Assembly (NCBI GenBank): GCA_021793945.1
Contig: JAJYRT010000030.1
Span: forward strand, 1 to 15,761
Source: Thermoplasmata archaeon
GTDB lineage: Archaea > Thermoplasmatota > Thermoplasmata > Thermoplasmatales > Thermoplasmataceae
DNA length: 15,761 nt
Direction of reading: 5' to 3'
Shown: positions 6,741 to 14,157 of the stretch, in pieces
Layout of the letters: the number at the start of each line of letters is the position of its first letter
Numbering within the stretch: the first letter of the stretch is position 1
Translations under genes and position numbers: made by a program
Notes under the pieces: model-generated
Seen by the model: the letters and a program-made list of their open reading frames with translations, nothing else
Told to the model about the DNA's origin: nothing
Databases searched by the model: none

Positions 6741-7367
6741 ATGAAGGTAAAGGACCTTAAAACCGGGAATGAGTATGTTCTCTCCCAGAGAGATGAGGAT
6801 TACATCAGAAGCCAATTCATTGAGACCGGTGAGCTCTCCAGCAGGCTGGCAGTGGAAAAGGAACAGCTACTGAGGGAAATCAGTGAGGGGCGGTTTCCAA
6901 AACCTACATACAGCACAGATGAAGGTGATTTCTTCCCGCCATACTATGTGAACGTGATGAAAGCCGCCAGCAGGAATGTACAGGACCTAAGGGAATATTT
7001 TCTCGTAAATGCCAGAAAACTCCTAAGAGTTGAAATGAAAAACAGGGCAAATACGGTTACAGATCAGGAACTGGAGGATGAAGTAGAGCAAATGTGGTTT
7101 GATTTCCTCAGTGGTGAGTATGGGGCCTGCCTCATCAAGCCTGAACCTGCGTCAATAATAAAAAAGGACCACCTTCTTCATGAAATCGATGAAATGCTGG
7201 CACATCCAAGAGAAACTGACATGGAATGGAGGAACAAGTTGTGTACCATGGTTTCAGAACTCGACAGGATTGAGGCCGCATTCGCAGAATATGACAGGAT
7301 CAGGTTCAATTCCCCGACATCGAGGGATATGCATATAGACAGCCTAAGGGAAAAATACTGCGGCTGA
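6741..7367 (+). CDS. DUF6058-like protein
   Basis: This 208-residue soluble protein has no signal peptide or membrane helix. The C-terminal half resembles, from memory, DUF6058 proteins of bacteria. These share a WFDFLSGEYGACL-type segment (here near 118-130), a stretch like PASIIKKDHLLHEIDEMLAHPRETD with a conserved charged helix, and an ending like YDRIRFNSPTSRDMHI before a short C-terminus. NCBI links that family to natural-product loci, but no reaction is known to me. The N-terminal part includes EGRFPKPTYSTDEGDFFPPYY, also like the Pro-rich segment that precedes the helical part of that family. The start at 6741 fits the TATA spacing; a frame of 260 codons is open from 6585 but would run back into the regulator gene. 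Its divergent partner is the ArsR-type regulator, and both look bacterial in kind. Confidence 0.65.
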   Translation: MKVKDLKTGNEYVLSQRDEDYIRSQFIETGELSSRLAVEKEQLLREISEGRFPKPTYSTDEGDFFPPYYVNVMKAASRNVQDLREYFLVNARKLLRVEMKNRANTVTDQELEDEVEQMWFDFLSGEYGACLIKPEPASIIKKDHLLHEIDEMLAHPRETDMEWRNKLCTMVSELDRIEAAFAEYDRIRFNSPTSRDMHIDSLREKYCG

Positions 7368-7892
7368 GCCACTGGAAAATAACCGGCAGGATTTGCACTT
7401 TGTTCATGTAATGATTCTCTGTTGGGGTATTTTCCCCTTACTTTTCCATTGTCTTTAAATATCTTTTACTTTGGCAGGACAGTGCCGCAAATTGTATTAT
7501 ATATGGGGGAGACTAGAAACTGGCCCTTAAAACCTGTCAATTCTTATGAATTGTCAGGTCAGTTTGTCGAAGTATTTCATGGACCCGCATTGGGTTTTTA
7601 GGGCTCTTGCCCATGCGCTCTCAAAGTTTTGGAACGGTTTTTCACCAACTAAGAATGCAGAGCAGGTTGTGCCCTCTGATGCAGCTCTTGGATGCCATTT
7701 GCCCTCCAGCTCCCCTATTTAAGCCTTGAATGCAGTCTTTTTACCCCTCCTGTTTGCAACCAGGAGTAAGAGGCACCTAGGCAGTCCATGGTGGAACTTA
7801 AGGGTACGGCCCAGTCATTGACCCCAAGGAAGACTTTAGGGCTGCAATGTGCCCAGAACCAGTATGTATTTTAAAATAGTCATTATCGACGG
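7368..7892. other. 525 nt gene-free stretch with TATA boxes and hairpins
   Basis: No protein gene longer than 58 codons is seen. TATA-like boxes occur at 7455-7462 (TTAAATAT) and 7495-7504 (TATTATATAT). About 27 nt after the second begins a strong hairpin: ACCTGTCAATTC (7532-7543), loop TTAT, then GAATTGTCAGGT (7548-7559), 12 bp with one mismatch. A second hairpin, CTCCTG (7747-7752) with CAGGAG (7761-7766), lies further on. GGGC/GCCC pairs also occur around 7600 and 7830-7850. A 58-codon frame (7546-7722, plus) gives a protein with no family look. The region could encode a structured RNA or be decayed insertion DNA. No RNase P, SRP or tRNA signature was found. Confidence 0.5.
7532..7559. other. 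Strong hairpin, 12 bp arms, 4 nt loop
   Basis: ACCTGTCAATTC-TTAT-GAATTGTCAGGT folds with a single T/T mismatch. It lies just after the expected transcription start of the TATA box at 7495-7504, so it would be the 5' end of any RNA made from there. It may equally be an operator or a recombination site. Confidence 0.55.
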
Positions 7893-9017
7893 TCAGGCCT
7901 GATAAACTGTAGGAACTGGCTCCTCTTCCATGGTCTTTCTTGGCCTCAGTTCGAGTGCCCCCTCGAATGAACTCGCGGAGAGAAACTTTTCAGCCAATGC
8001 CTTGTAATTTACAAAGGTACCTGCATATCCCAGGACACGTCTGGCATCGGCAATCATTTCAAGCTTCTCCTCCGTCCAGAGCGGGGAAACAAAACCTCTC
8101 CTTGTGAGAGAGTTCAATGGAATATATCTCATGGGATAGGCGGACGCACCCCATTTCATCAAGTCCTGTAACCTATGGAAAAAGTCACTTGGCGTATCTC
8201 CCTTCTTGTGCTGTTCATCATAGAAATTATGGAGGACATAGAAAATCAGGTTTTTCTTCTTATATCCAGCATTGCCGAGATAATCTATGGCTTTCTCAAT
8301 ATATGGTCCTTCCCAGGGCCAGTCATAAGCCATGTGAATTGACGGGGACTTGATATCTGCGAGAATGTTCGCAAATTCTTCAGTCATCAATCTTGCATCA
8401 AGACCCTGGTTAAAGTCAGCTTTATAGCCGCCATCTCTCAACTCAATTAGAATATCCTTTGCAAAGGGCGATGCAAGGAAGTCGTTGTCCCAGATCACCA
8501 CTTCCTTGTGAGCTGGATGAATCATTGGCAGAATGGAGAATTTAGGCTCCTTCATGCCACCTTCTATTTTAGGAACCACGCAAAATGGGCATTTTCGGAT
8601 GCAACCTCTGGTAGTGAAAACAATCGATTTATTCCAGTCTTTCCACTTTTCGACCCATTGTAGTATATCATAAGATGGCAGCAAATTTTCGGCCTTTGGG
8701 AAGAGTCCTTGATGTATCTTTACGAAGGGGAATTCACGTTTGATATTATTGGGCATCAAGGTAGCATAAATGCCGCCGACCTTGATTTCTGCTTCCGGAA
8801 AATGGCAATGGTAGAAGCTAATAGCATCATGGACCGGTTTCCAAGAATAAGTAAACAATGAAGTTATCTCTACAGAATCAGGTTGATCCACGTTACCTGT
8901 ACAACCTCGAACATACTGGATATCATCGCCATATGATCTGTGGTATGAAGCTAATTTTAACAGTCCCAACGGAGGATATCGGCTATAATAGTCTGGCTCG
9001 ACCAAAAGGATCCTCAT
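7893..9017 (-). CDS. Radical SAM protein with B12-binding-like N-terminus
   Basis: This 374-residue cytoplasmic protein begins with a Rossmann-like segment (MRILLVEPDYYSRYPPLGLL) similar to the cobalamin-binding domains that precede many radical SAM domains. No DxHxxG cobalamin ligand is seen. The 4Fe-4S motif is TTRGCIRKCPFC, with Cys139, Cys143 and Cys146 (CxxxCxxC). It should cleave S-adenosylmethionine to a 5'-deoxyadenosyl radical. FNQGLDARLMTEEFA and YPMRYIPL are further conserved-looking motifs; I recall similar proteins of this length in thermophiles and phages, without assigned substrate. It lies 83 nt downstream of the GHKL ATPase gene on the same strand and could be cotranscribed with it, although a minus-strand TATA-like run (9032-9046) may give it its own promoter. 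The ATG at 9017 begins the expected first beta strand. Confidence 0.85.
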   Translation of the reverse strand: MRILLVEPDYYSRYPPLGLLKLASYHRSYGDDIQYVRGCTGNVDQPDSVEITSLFTYSWKPVHDAISFYHCHFPEAEIKVGGIYATLMPNNIKREFPFVKIHQGLFPKAENLLPSYDILQWVEKWKDWNKSIVFTTRGCIRKCPFCVVPKIEGGMKEPKFSILPMIHPAHKEVVIWDNDFLASPFAKDILIELRDGGYKADFNQGLDARLMTEEFANILADIKSPSIHMAYDWPWEGPYIEKAIDYLGNAGYKKKNLIFYVLHNFYDEQHKKGDTPSDFFHRLQDLMKWGASAYPMRYIPLNSLTRRGFVSPLWTEEKLEMIADARRVLGYAGTFVNYKALAEKFLSASSFEGALELRPRKTMEEEPVPTVYQA

Positions 9018-9065
9018 GAAGTATTAATGTAATTATTTACATAAGGATTTCCATGAATTTCCACA

Positions 9066-9077
9066 AGGAGATCTCCT
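9066..9077. other. Perfect 12 bp palindrome AGGAGATCTCCT
   Basis: A perfect inverted repeat with no loop lies in the 83 nt gap between the ATPase stop and the radical SAM start. It is too far from either ATG to be a ribosome binding site. It could be an operator half-site pair or chance. Confidence 0.4.
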
Positions 9078-9100
9078 GATGTCAATTGGTAAGGATCCCT

Positions 9101-10852
9101 TTAATTGATAGGTACCAGCTCATCAATTATGAGACTAATAAACGCAATTAGTGCGCTATATCCATCTTTCAATTTCTCCACATTTTTTGATTTCTTGAAC
9201 CATTCATTAGTCTCTTCTGATGCATGCTCAAATAGATTTCGAAATACTTTATTCATCCCCTTTAGAAATGTCTTCAAGTCACCATCATTTTCGGCTCTGT
9301 GAGTGCTGTTTGGGTATAAAGTAAATTTTACTCCAATCGCATTTACTGCTTCATTGAATGACCCATACCGTTCCTTGGTCATCGATTCAATTTGTTCCTT
9401 CAAGGTAATGAAAGGGTCGATCTTCAAATCCTTCTGGTGCTTAGACTCCATCAAAGTCTTTAATTGCTGGGACAGCTTCTGATTAGATGGCAATGATCCT
9501 ATGGCATTTTTTATGTCTGGGCGTGAAGGCTGATCAGCTGTAACTTGATTTTCAATTTCAGTCTTAATTGCTTCAAACTCCTTTATGACAGCTTCTTGTT
9601 CGCTTTTCAATTCTTTTACCAGGGAAGCATATTCTGGTTTTTTTTCGAGAGATTTAAGATTAGCGCTTAGGTTTTTTTCTACAACTTTCTTAATAATGTC
9701 TTGTTTTTTCGACTTTGTCAGGTCAGGTGATTTTAGTCTATTTATTTCTTTTTGTACACCAGAAATTCCCACGCTCACAAAACTATTGAAACCTTGCATA
9801 TCAGTGAGCCATTTGCCAATCTTTGCGTCTATATCGTCTCTCCAGGGGACCGGTTGGAAAGAGTTTCTACCTGCGGTAGGTCTTAGCAATTCTGGTCTAA
9901 TAACATGTATCTCCCCTACCCACCTCTCGTGGAATGTGCCGCCTTTGATCGCACGAACTGAGCTCCAGTCCTCTATTTTGAAACCATTGTGTCTAAAGTC
10001 AATTCCACGAAGTTCCTCATCCAATGTTATGTATTCTCTATTCAAAGAACCCCATACCTTTACTATTGGAAGTTCTTTCGATTCCCCATTCTCTCCCTCC
10101 ACAGTGGTAGAAAAGGTTTGTATAACAGGTTTCCTAACGTGACCCTTAAGGCCCGGGTGTCTGAAGACAGTTTTGCTACCTACTGTCAGAGTTACTGGAC
10201 GTATGTACAATTTATCAAACTCATCGGCTACAAAATTCGTGTAAGCAAAGTCAGGGTCCAAGGGAACTGGTAAATTCTTAGATGCAAATTCAATGATCCC
10301 CTCTTCATTAAACGCAAGCTTCTCATCTTTAATATTTCTGAGAATCTCTAATATATTCTCAAGTCTAACAATGGTATAGCTTTGTTCAACTTCTGTTTTC
10401 GCATCGACGTGTTCAACTTCACCAGTTCTTTCACTAAGAAAATCAGTGAGCTTCACGTCTTTTGTAGAATCTTCTCTGATAGCTTTCGCATTGATTTCTA
10501 TACGTAATTTTTTAGGGTTACCCTTCTTCTTTGTGATGATTATCAGTTTATCACATACAGCAATTCCACTCCAGATTCCTATCCCGAAAATTCCTTCAGA
10601 GTCTTCCTTTTTTGTGAAAATTCCAACGCCCAAAGCGCGCTTTAGGTCGTTATCGTCCATGCCTGCACCGTTGTCCTTGATGAAGCAATTCAGGCCTTTA
10701 TTGTCAAAATTAATACTGATTTCAGTTGCGAAAGCCGGGGGATCGTATGCATTTTGAAAGTATTCTCTGATTGCACTTACGTCCCTACTGTAAAGGCCAC
10801 TTGTTATAGCGTACATTAAATTCGACCCAATATCTTCCTCGTTAAACTTCAT
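9101..10852 (-). CDS. GHKL (Hsp90/MutL/MORC-like) ATPase with coiled coil
   Basis: This is a 583-residue soluble ATPase. The N-terminal GHKL fold shows the N box REYFQNAYD (Glu30 as the likely catalytic base, Asn34 for Mg2+), the G1 box DNGAGMD (60-66), and the G2-type lid GIFGIGIWSG (88-97). Residues about 210-335 look like the S5-type transducer domain of Hsp90-like proteins, with GIDFRHNGFKIEDW and the ending LRPTAGRNSFQ. A helical and coiled-coil part follows (about 365-450, Lys/Glu-rich), then a C-terminal domain rich in aromatic residues near 530-583. ATP-driven dimer closure on a partner or DNA is the expected mode. GHKL ATPases of this kind are known beside restriction-modification genes, and here a restriction enzyme gene lies divergent 339 nt away. 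The substrate is unknown. The ATG at 10852 precedes the first conserved helix; several A/T boxes lie upstream. Confidence 0.88.
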   Translation of the reverse strand: MKFNEEDIGSNLMYAITSGLYSRDVSAIREYFQNAYDPPAFATEISINFDNKGLNCFIKDNGAGMDDNDLKRALGVGIFTKKEDSEGIFGIGIWSGIAVCDKLIIITKKKGNPKKLRIEINAKAIREDSTKDVKLTDFLSERTGEVEHVDAKTEVEQSYTIVRLENILEILRNIKDEKLAFNEEGIIEFASKNLPVPLDPDFAYTNFVADEFDKLYIRPVTLTVGSKTVFRHPGLKGHVRKPVIQTFSTTVEGENGESKELPIVKVWGSLNREYITLDEELRGIDFRHNGFKIEDWSSVRAIKGGTFHERWVGEIHVIRPELLRPTAGRNSFQPVPWRDDIDAKIGKWLTDMQGFNSFVSVGISGVQKEINRLKSPDLTKSKKQDIIKKVVEKNLSANLKSLEKKPEYASLVKELKSEQEAVIKEFEAIKTEIENQVTADQPSRPDIKNAIGSLPSNQKLSQQLKTLMESKHQKDLKIDPFITLKEQIESMTKERYGSFNEAVNAIGVKFTLYPNSTHRAENDGDLKTFLKGMNKVFRNLFEHASEETNEWFKKSKNVEKLKDGYSALIAFISLIIDELVPIN

Positions 10853-11053
10853 TCAAACTCTACTCCAACCTATGGATTTCTATCTATCTTGCCAACAGTT
10901 GTATAGTATGCTTTACTAATGGACGAATATAAACCTTATTCTGGTCTTACAATAATAATAAGGTCTTTGTCACGCCTTAGGGTTCTGGTCTTAATTTCTC
11001 ACATATCCAGTTGACCACTTCGTTAATTCATTAAGTCATATATCCGGCTGCCT
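10853..11053. promoter_or_regulatory. Divergent promoter region with 11 bp direct repeats
   Basis: This region separates the ATPase gene (minus) from the restriction-modification locus (plus). TTCTGGTCTTA occurs twice in the same orientation, at 10939-10949 and 10983-10993, 44 bp apart, close to four turns of B-DNA. TATA-like runs on minus lie at about 10926-10936 (tttatatt) and 10881-10888. This arrangement could bind a shared regulator. There is no convincing gene: a 16-codon minus fragment (INEVVNWICEKLRPEP) ends at a stop near 10980 and may be debris. Confidence 0.45.
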
Positions 11054-11170
11054 GTGAAATCAGTTTTCAGGTATTACGGGGGCAAATTCAATCAGCTCAA
11101 GGACATTCTTGCAATACTCTCCAATATTGCATTTGCGAGGGAAATGTACTCCAGTAAATTAAATAAGTGA
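11054..11170 (+). pseudogene. N-terminal remnant of a D12-class DNA adenine methyltransferase
   Basis: A 38-codon frame from a GTG at 11054 to a TGA at 11168-11170 begins VKSVFRYYGGKFNQLKDIL. In D12-class (Dam/DpnM-type) DNA N6-adenine methyltransferases, a RYxGGK-type motif near the N-terminus is the first S-adenosylmethionine-binding element, followed by a helix like LKDIL. After about 22 residues the text changes to SNIAFAREMYSSKLNK and stops, with none of the later motifs (no DPPY). The gene is therefore a stub, perhaps the two ends of a gene joined by an internal deletion. Its last codons overlap the TATA box of the downstream restriction-modification gene. The identification rests on one short motif. 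Confidence 0.45.
11155..11166 (+). promoter_or_regulatory. TATA box of the restriction-modification gene
   Basis: TAAATTAAATAA is centred about 30 nt before the ATG at 11192, consistent with a leaderless or almost leaderless mRNA. It lies over the end of the methyltransferase remnant. Confidence 0.55.
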
Positions 11171-11191
11171 CAGAATCTTAATAGTCTGCTG

Positions 11192-14047
11192 ATGAGTGAG
11201 AAGGAATCCTATATAGAAGCTGAACTTTACAGAATATTCAAGAATGCGATGGAAGCAACACCAGAATTCTTCGGAGTTACTTTTACTGATATTAAAGACC
11301 GAATGAAAGTGTCCAGTGGAGAAGCAGATATAGTGATCTTTGGAAAAGTTGGAGGAAAGCCATTCTCAATAGTGATAGAGACAAAGAAAAAGTTGAAAAA
11401 ATATGATCAAAAACTTGACCCGTACAGCATAACTGTGATTGGCCAAGCTCTAGGATACGCTGCAGCTTTGCAGTCAAGACTTATTGCAACCACCAATGGA
11501 GACATATTCGTAATTTTTGATGTCGACAAGCAAGGAACTATATTGCAACGTCAGGTCGGAAAAAGTTACAAAGTCGAGATGAGTCAAAACTTTGCGCTCT
11601 CTGTGTTCCGGAACATATCCCTTTACCTAACTGGAAGGTTAGAAACAGTTGAACTTGGTGATGCTTTCATTGAACGACTAAGGTATTTCCACGCATTAAT
11701 TTCTCCGGTAGTTTACGTTTCTTTAGAAGAAAAGTTGCTGACCAATCAAGTATTCGGCAGAACATTTAACAATTGGCTCAAAGAGCAGGGTTTCGGCCTT
11801 ACAAATGAGGTTAAGCATAATGTTGCAGAGCAGGCAGCTTACCTTATCATGAACAGAATAATTTTTTACAAGACCCTTGAGTCTTACCAGAAAAATCTCA
11901 AGTTGCTCCCCCTTGTGGCACAGTCGGACGAGGAATTCAATCCGAAAGCGTTACAGGATCGTATTGAAGATTGCTTCAAGTATATTGTTTCATCCATAGA
12001 CTACGAAGCGGTATTTATCAAGTCTAACATATTCGATGAAATTCCATATTCAGAGCCATTGCTAAGTTATTTGAACGACTTCATAAGGGATATTGAGCAA
12101 TACACCCTCTCAGAAATCAACAGGGATGTTATTGGAGAGGTTTACCAAAGGCTTATCCCGATAGATGAAAGGAAGCGGCTGGGACAATATTACACCCCTA
12201 ATCAGGTGAGCGATCTGATAACGCGATTCTGCATAAGAAATAGCGATGATGCAGTACTGGACCCGAGCTGTGGCAGTGGCGGCTTTTTGGTAAGTTCATA
12301 CGAAAGGCTGAAAATAATAAACAACCCAATTGAGTCGGCCGGTAACTTGCATAATAAGATCCTCTCTCAAATTTATGGAGTTGACATAAACCAGTTTGCA
12401 GCACACCTTTCTGTAATTAACCTCACAATGAGGGATGTGAGGTCAAACTCAAAAAAGATCAATGTGCTGTCAACCGACTTTTTCAGGATCCCCGCACTGC
12501 AGGCGCAAATAGGAATAGAACATGAAGCAGTATCAATAGCAAACACAAAAACAAGTTCCTACTTATTACCCGTCTTATTTGACTCCATTGTAGCCAATCC
12601 GCCCTATACAAGACAGGATGAAATCGGTGACAAGAATTACATTGATTCAATCAGGGAAAACGCCCTCACATTTTTTGAACCTAAAACAACTAGGAAGAAA
12701 GGTAGGTCGTATTCAACAAAGAAATATGATATGAGTTCAGAAGCTGGCATATACGCATACTTCTTCACCCATAGCACCCATTTTCTTAAGGAAGGTGGGT
12801 TGATGGGGTTCATAGTTTATAATTCGTGGCTGGATGTCAAGTATGGTCATTATTTACAAAAATTTCTCCTGGAGAATTTCAGGATAATTGCTATTCTTGA
12901 TTTTGACAAGAGAGTATTTTCGGATGCCTCAGTAAATACTGTAGTCGTCTTACTAGAAAAGGCCACGGGAAAAGGAAAAGCTTCATTACGGGATAGTAAT
13001 GTGACAAAATTTGTGAGGGTGAAGAAGACGTTAAGTTCTGACGTTTTGCTAAACTATATCGAACGGGCAAGGTCTTCTTATGAGGATGATACCCTGGGAA
13101 TAGTGGCAGTTCCACAAAATAAACTAAGAAGAGAGGATAAGTGGGGCCATTATCTGAAGGCGCCGCCCTTATTTTACAAGTTGCAGGAAAAAATCAAGAC
13201 AAAAGTCTCCGACGTTGCAGCCGTTACTATAGGATATGTAACTCTTTCCAACGACTTTTTCATAATTGGCAGAGACCAGGCTGAAGGATTGGGTATTGAA
13301 CCTGAATTCCTAAAGCCTCTAATCCTGAATACGAGAGAAATCCAACATCTTGACGTAACTAGGGATGATTGTGCAAAGTATCTATTCATGGTCAACAGAG
13401 ATACAGGAAAGCTTTACGGGTCATTTGCGAAGCGATACATTGAAAACGCTGAACGAAAAGACATAGAAATAACAAGAGGACACGAGAAAGGAAAGATTGT
13501 CACCGGTTATCAAAACTTGCCAGCATTGAAAGACAAGAAAGTGTGGTATGAACTCACGCCTAGGACCCCTGAGCCAATATTGGTGCCGGTGCTTGTATGG
13601 GATAGATGGTTCGCGGTGTGGAATAGGGACGCGATATACACAACGCAGAATTTCTGTTGGATAAGACCTAATCAAGAGGAGGATCTTTTCCCGCTCTTGG
13701 CCCTTTTGAATTCAACAGTTACGGAATTTTTCGTGGAAGTTCTTGGGAAATCTGGATATGGTGAAGGAGTTTTAGAGTTAATGAAGCACAATCTGGAGGA
13801 TATCTCTATTCTCGATCCAAAACTTCTAGGGCAAAAGGACAGAAAGATTTTGAGCAACCAATTTCAAAGGTTGCGGAAGGAATCACGCCTCGATCGCAAT
13901 GTGGCAGATATCAGGCGTGAAATTGATGTGATAATATTTGATGCATTAGGAATTGACCAAAGTGAGCTTTCTACCATGTATGAAAATCTAAAAACAATGC
14001 GAGAGAATAGAAAAAACAAAGTCAACACTGACGTAATGCTGAAATAG
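11192..14047 (+). CDS. Single-chain restriction-modification enzyme (type IIG-like)
   Basis: This 951-residue protein combines nuclease, methyltransferase and target recognition. Residues 41-100 show a PD-(D/E)xK nuclease core: EADIVIF with Asp46, then SIVIETKKK with Glu63 and Lys65, and GQALGYA with Gln85. A helical connector follows (about 160-320). The N6-adenine methyltransferase has GQYYTP (331-336, motif X), LDPSCGSGGFL (356-366, motif I), YGVDIN (395-400) and the catalytic VANPPY (467-472). The remainder, from about 640, is the likely target-recognition domain, with FFIIGRD and the aromatic NFCWIRP segment. One polypeptide should therefore recognise, methylate and cut the same site. 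It is close in length to Eco57I/MmeI-type enzymes and has no helicase motor. It lacks a separate specificity subunit. It starts beside a dead methyltransferase remnant and diverges from the GHKL ATPase gene. Confidence 0.92.
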   Translation: MSEKESYIEAELYRIFKNAMEATPEFFGVTFTDIKDRMKVSSGEADIVIFGKVGGKPFSIVIETKKKLKKYDQKLDPYSITVIGQALGYAAALQSRLIATTNGDIFVIFDVDKQGTILQRQVGKSYKVEMSQNFALSVFRNISLYLTGRLETVELGDAFIERLRYFHALISPVVYVSLEEKLLTNQVFGRTFNNWLKEQGFGLTNEVKHNVAEQAAYLIMNRIIFYKTLESYQKNLKLLPLVAQSDEEFNPKALQDRIEDCFKYIVSSIDYEAVFIKSNIFDEIPYSEPLLSYLNDFIRDIEQYTLSEINRDVIGEVYQRLIPIDERKRLGQYYTPNQVSDLITRFCIRNSDDAVLDPSCGSGGFLVSSYERLKIINNPIESAGNLHNKILSQIYGVDINQFAAHLSVINLTMRDVRSNSKKINVLSTDFFRIPALQAQIGIEHEAVSIANTKTSSYLLPVLFDSIVANPPYTRQDEIGDKNYIDSIRENALTFFEPKTTRKKGRSYSTKKYDMSSEAGIYAYFFTHSTHFLKEGGLMGFIVYNSWLDVKYGHYLQKFLLENFRIIAILDFDKRVFSDASVNTVVVLLEKATGKGKASLRDSNVTKFVRVKKTLSSDVLLNYIERARSSYEDDTLGIVAVPQNKLRREDKWGHYLKAPPLFYKLQEKIKTKVSDVAAVTIGYVTLSNDFFIIGRDQAEGLGIEPEFLKPLILNTREIQHLDVTRDDCAKYLFMVNRDTGKLYGSFAKRYIENAERKDIEITRGHEKGKIVTGYQNLPALKDKKVWYELTPRTPEPILVPVLVWDRWFAVWNRDAIYTTQNFCWIRPNQEEDLFPLLALLNSTVTEFFVEVLGKSGYGEGVLELMKHNLEDISILDPKLLGQKDRKILSNQFQRLRKESRLDRNVADIRREIDVIIFDALGIDQSELSTMYENLKTMRENRKNKVNTDVMLK

Positions 14048-14157
14048 AAAATCCATTTCTGAGCTAGAAAACAGATAATATTGGATTCTATGAAGAAGAT
14101 GGAAAGATTGTGTTGAAGAAAATAGAATGATTTAGAGTATTACCTTGGGAATTTGTT

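Noticed and set aside
7546..7722. 58-codon plus-strand frame in the gene-free stretch
   Set aside because: No promoter at the right distance, no family look, and it overlaps the strong hairpin.
7893..9017. Prokaryotic viperin
   Set aside because: The CxxxCxxC motif is present, but the B12-like N-terminus and the surrounding motifs differ from viperin.
9585..10142. 185-codon plus-strand frame
   Set aside because: It is the antisense shadow of the GHKL ATPase gene; long but low in typical coding features.
11192..14047. Type I HsdM or BREX PglX
   Set aside because: An N-terminal nuclease core and a C-terminal recognition part are in one chain, and there is no HsdR, HsdS, PglZ or BrxC gene in the window.
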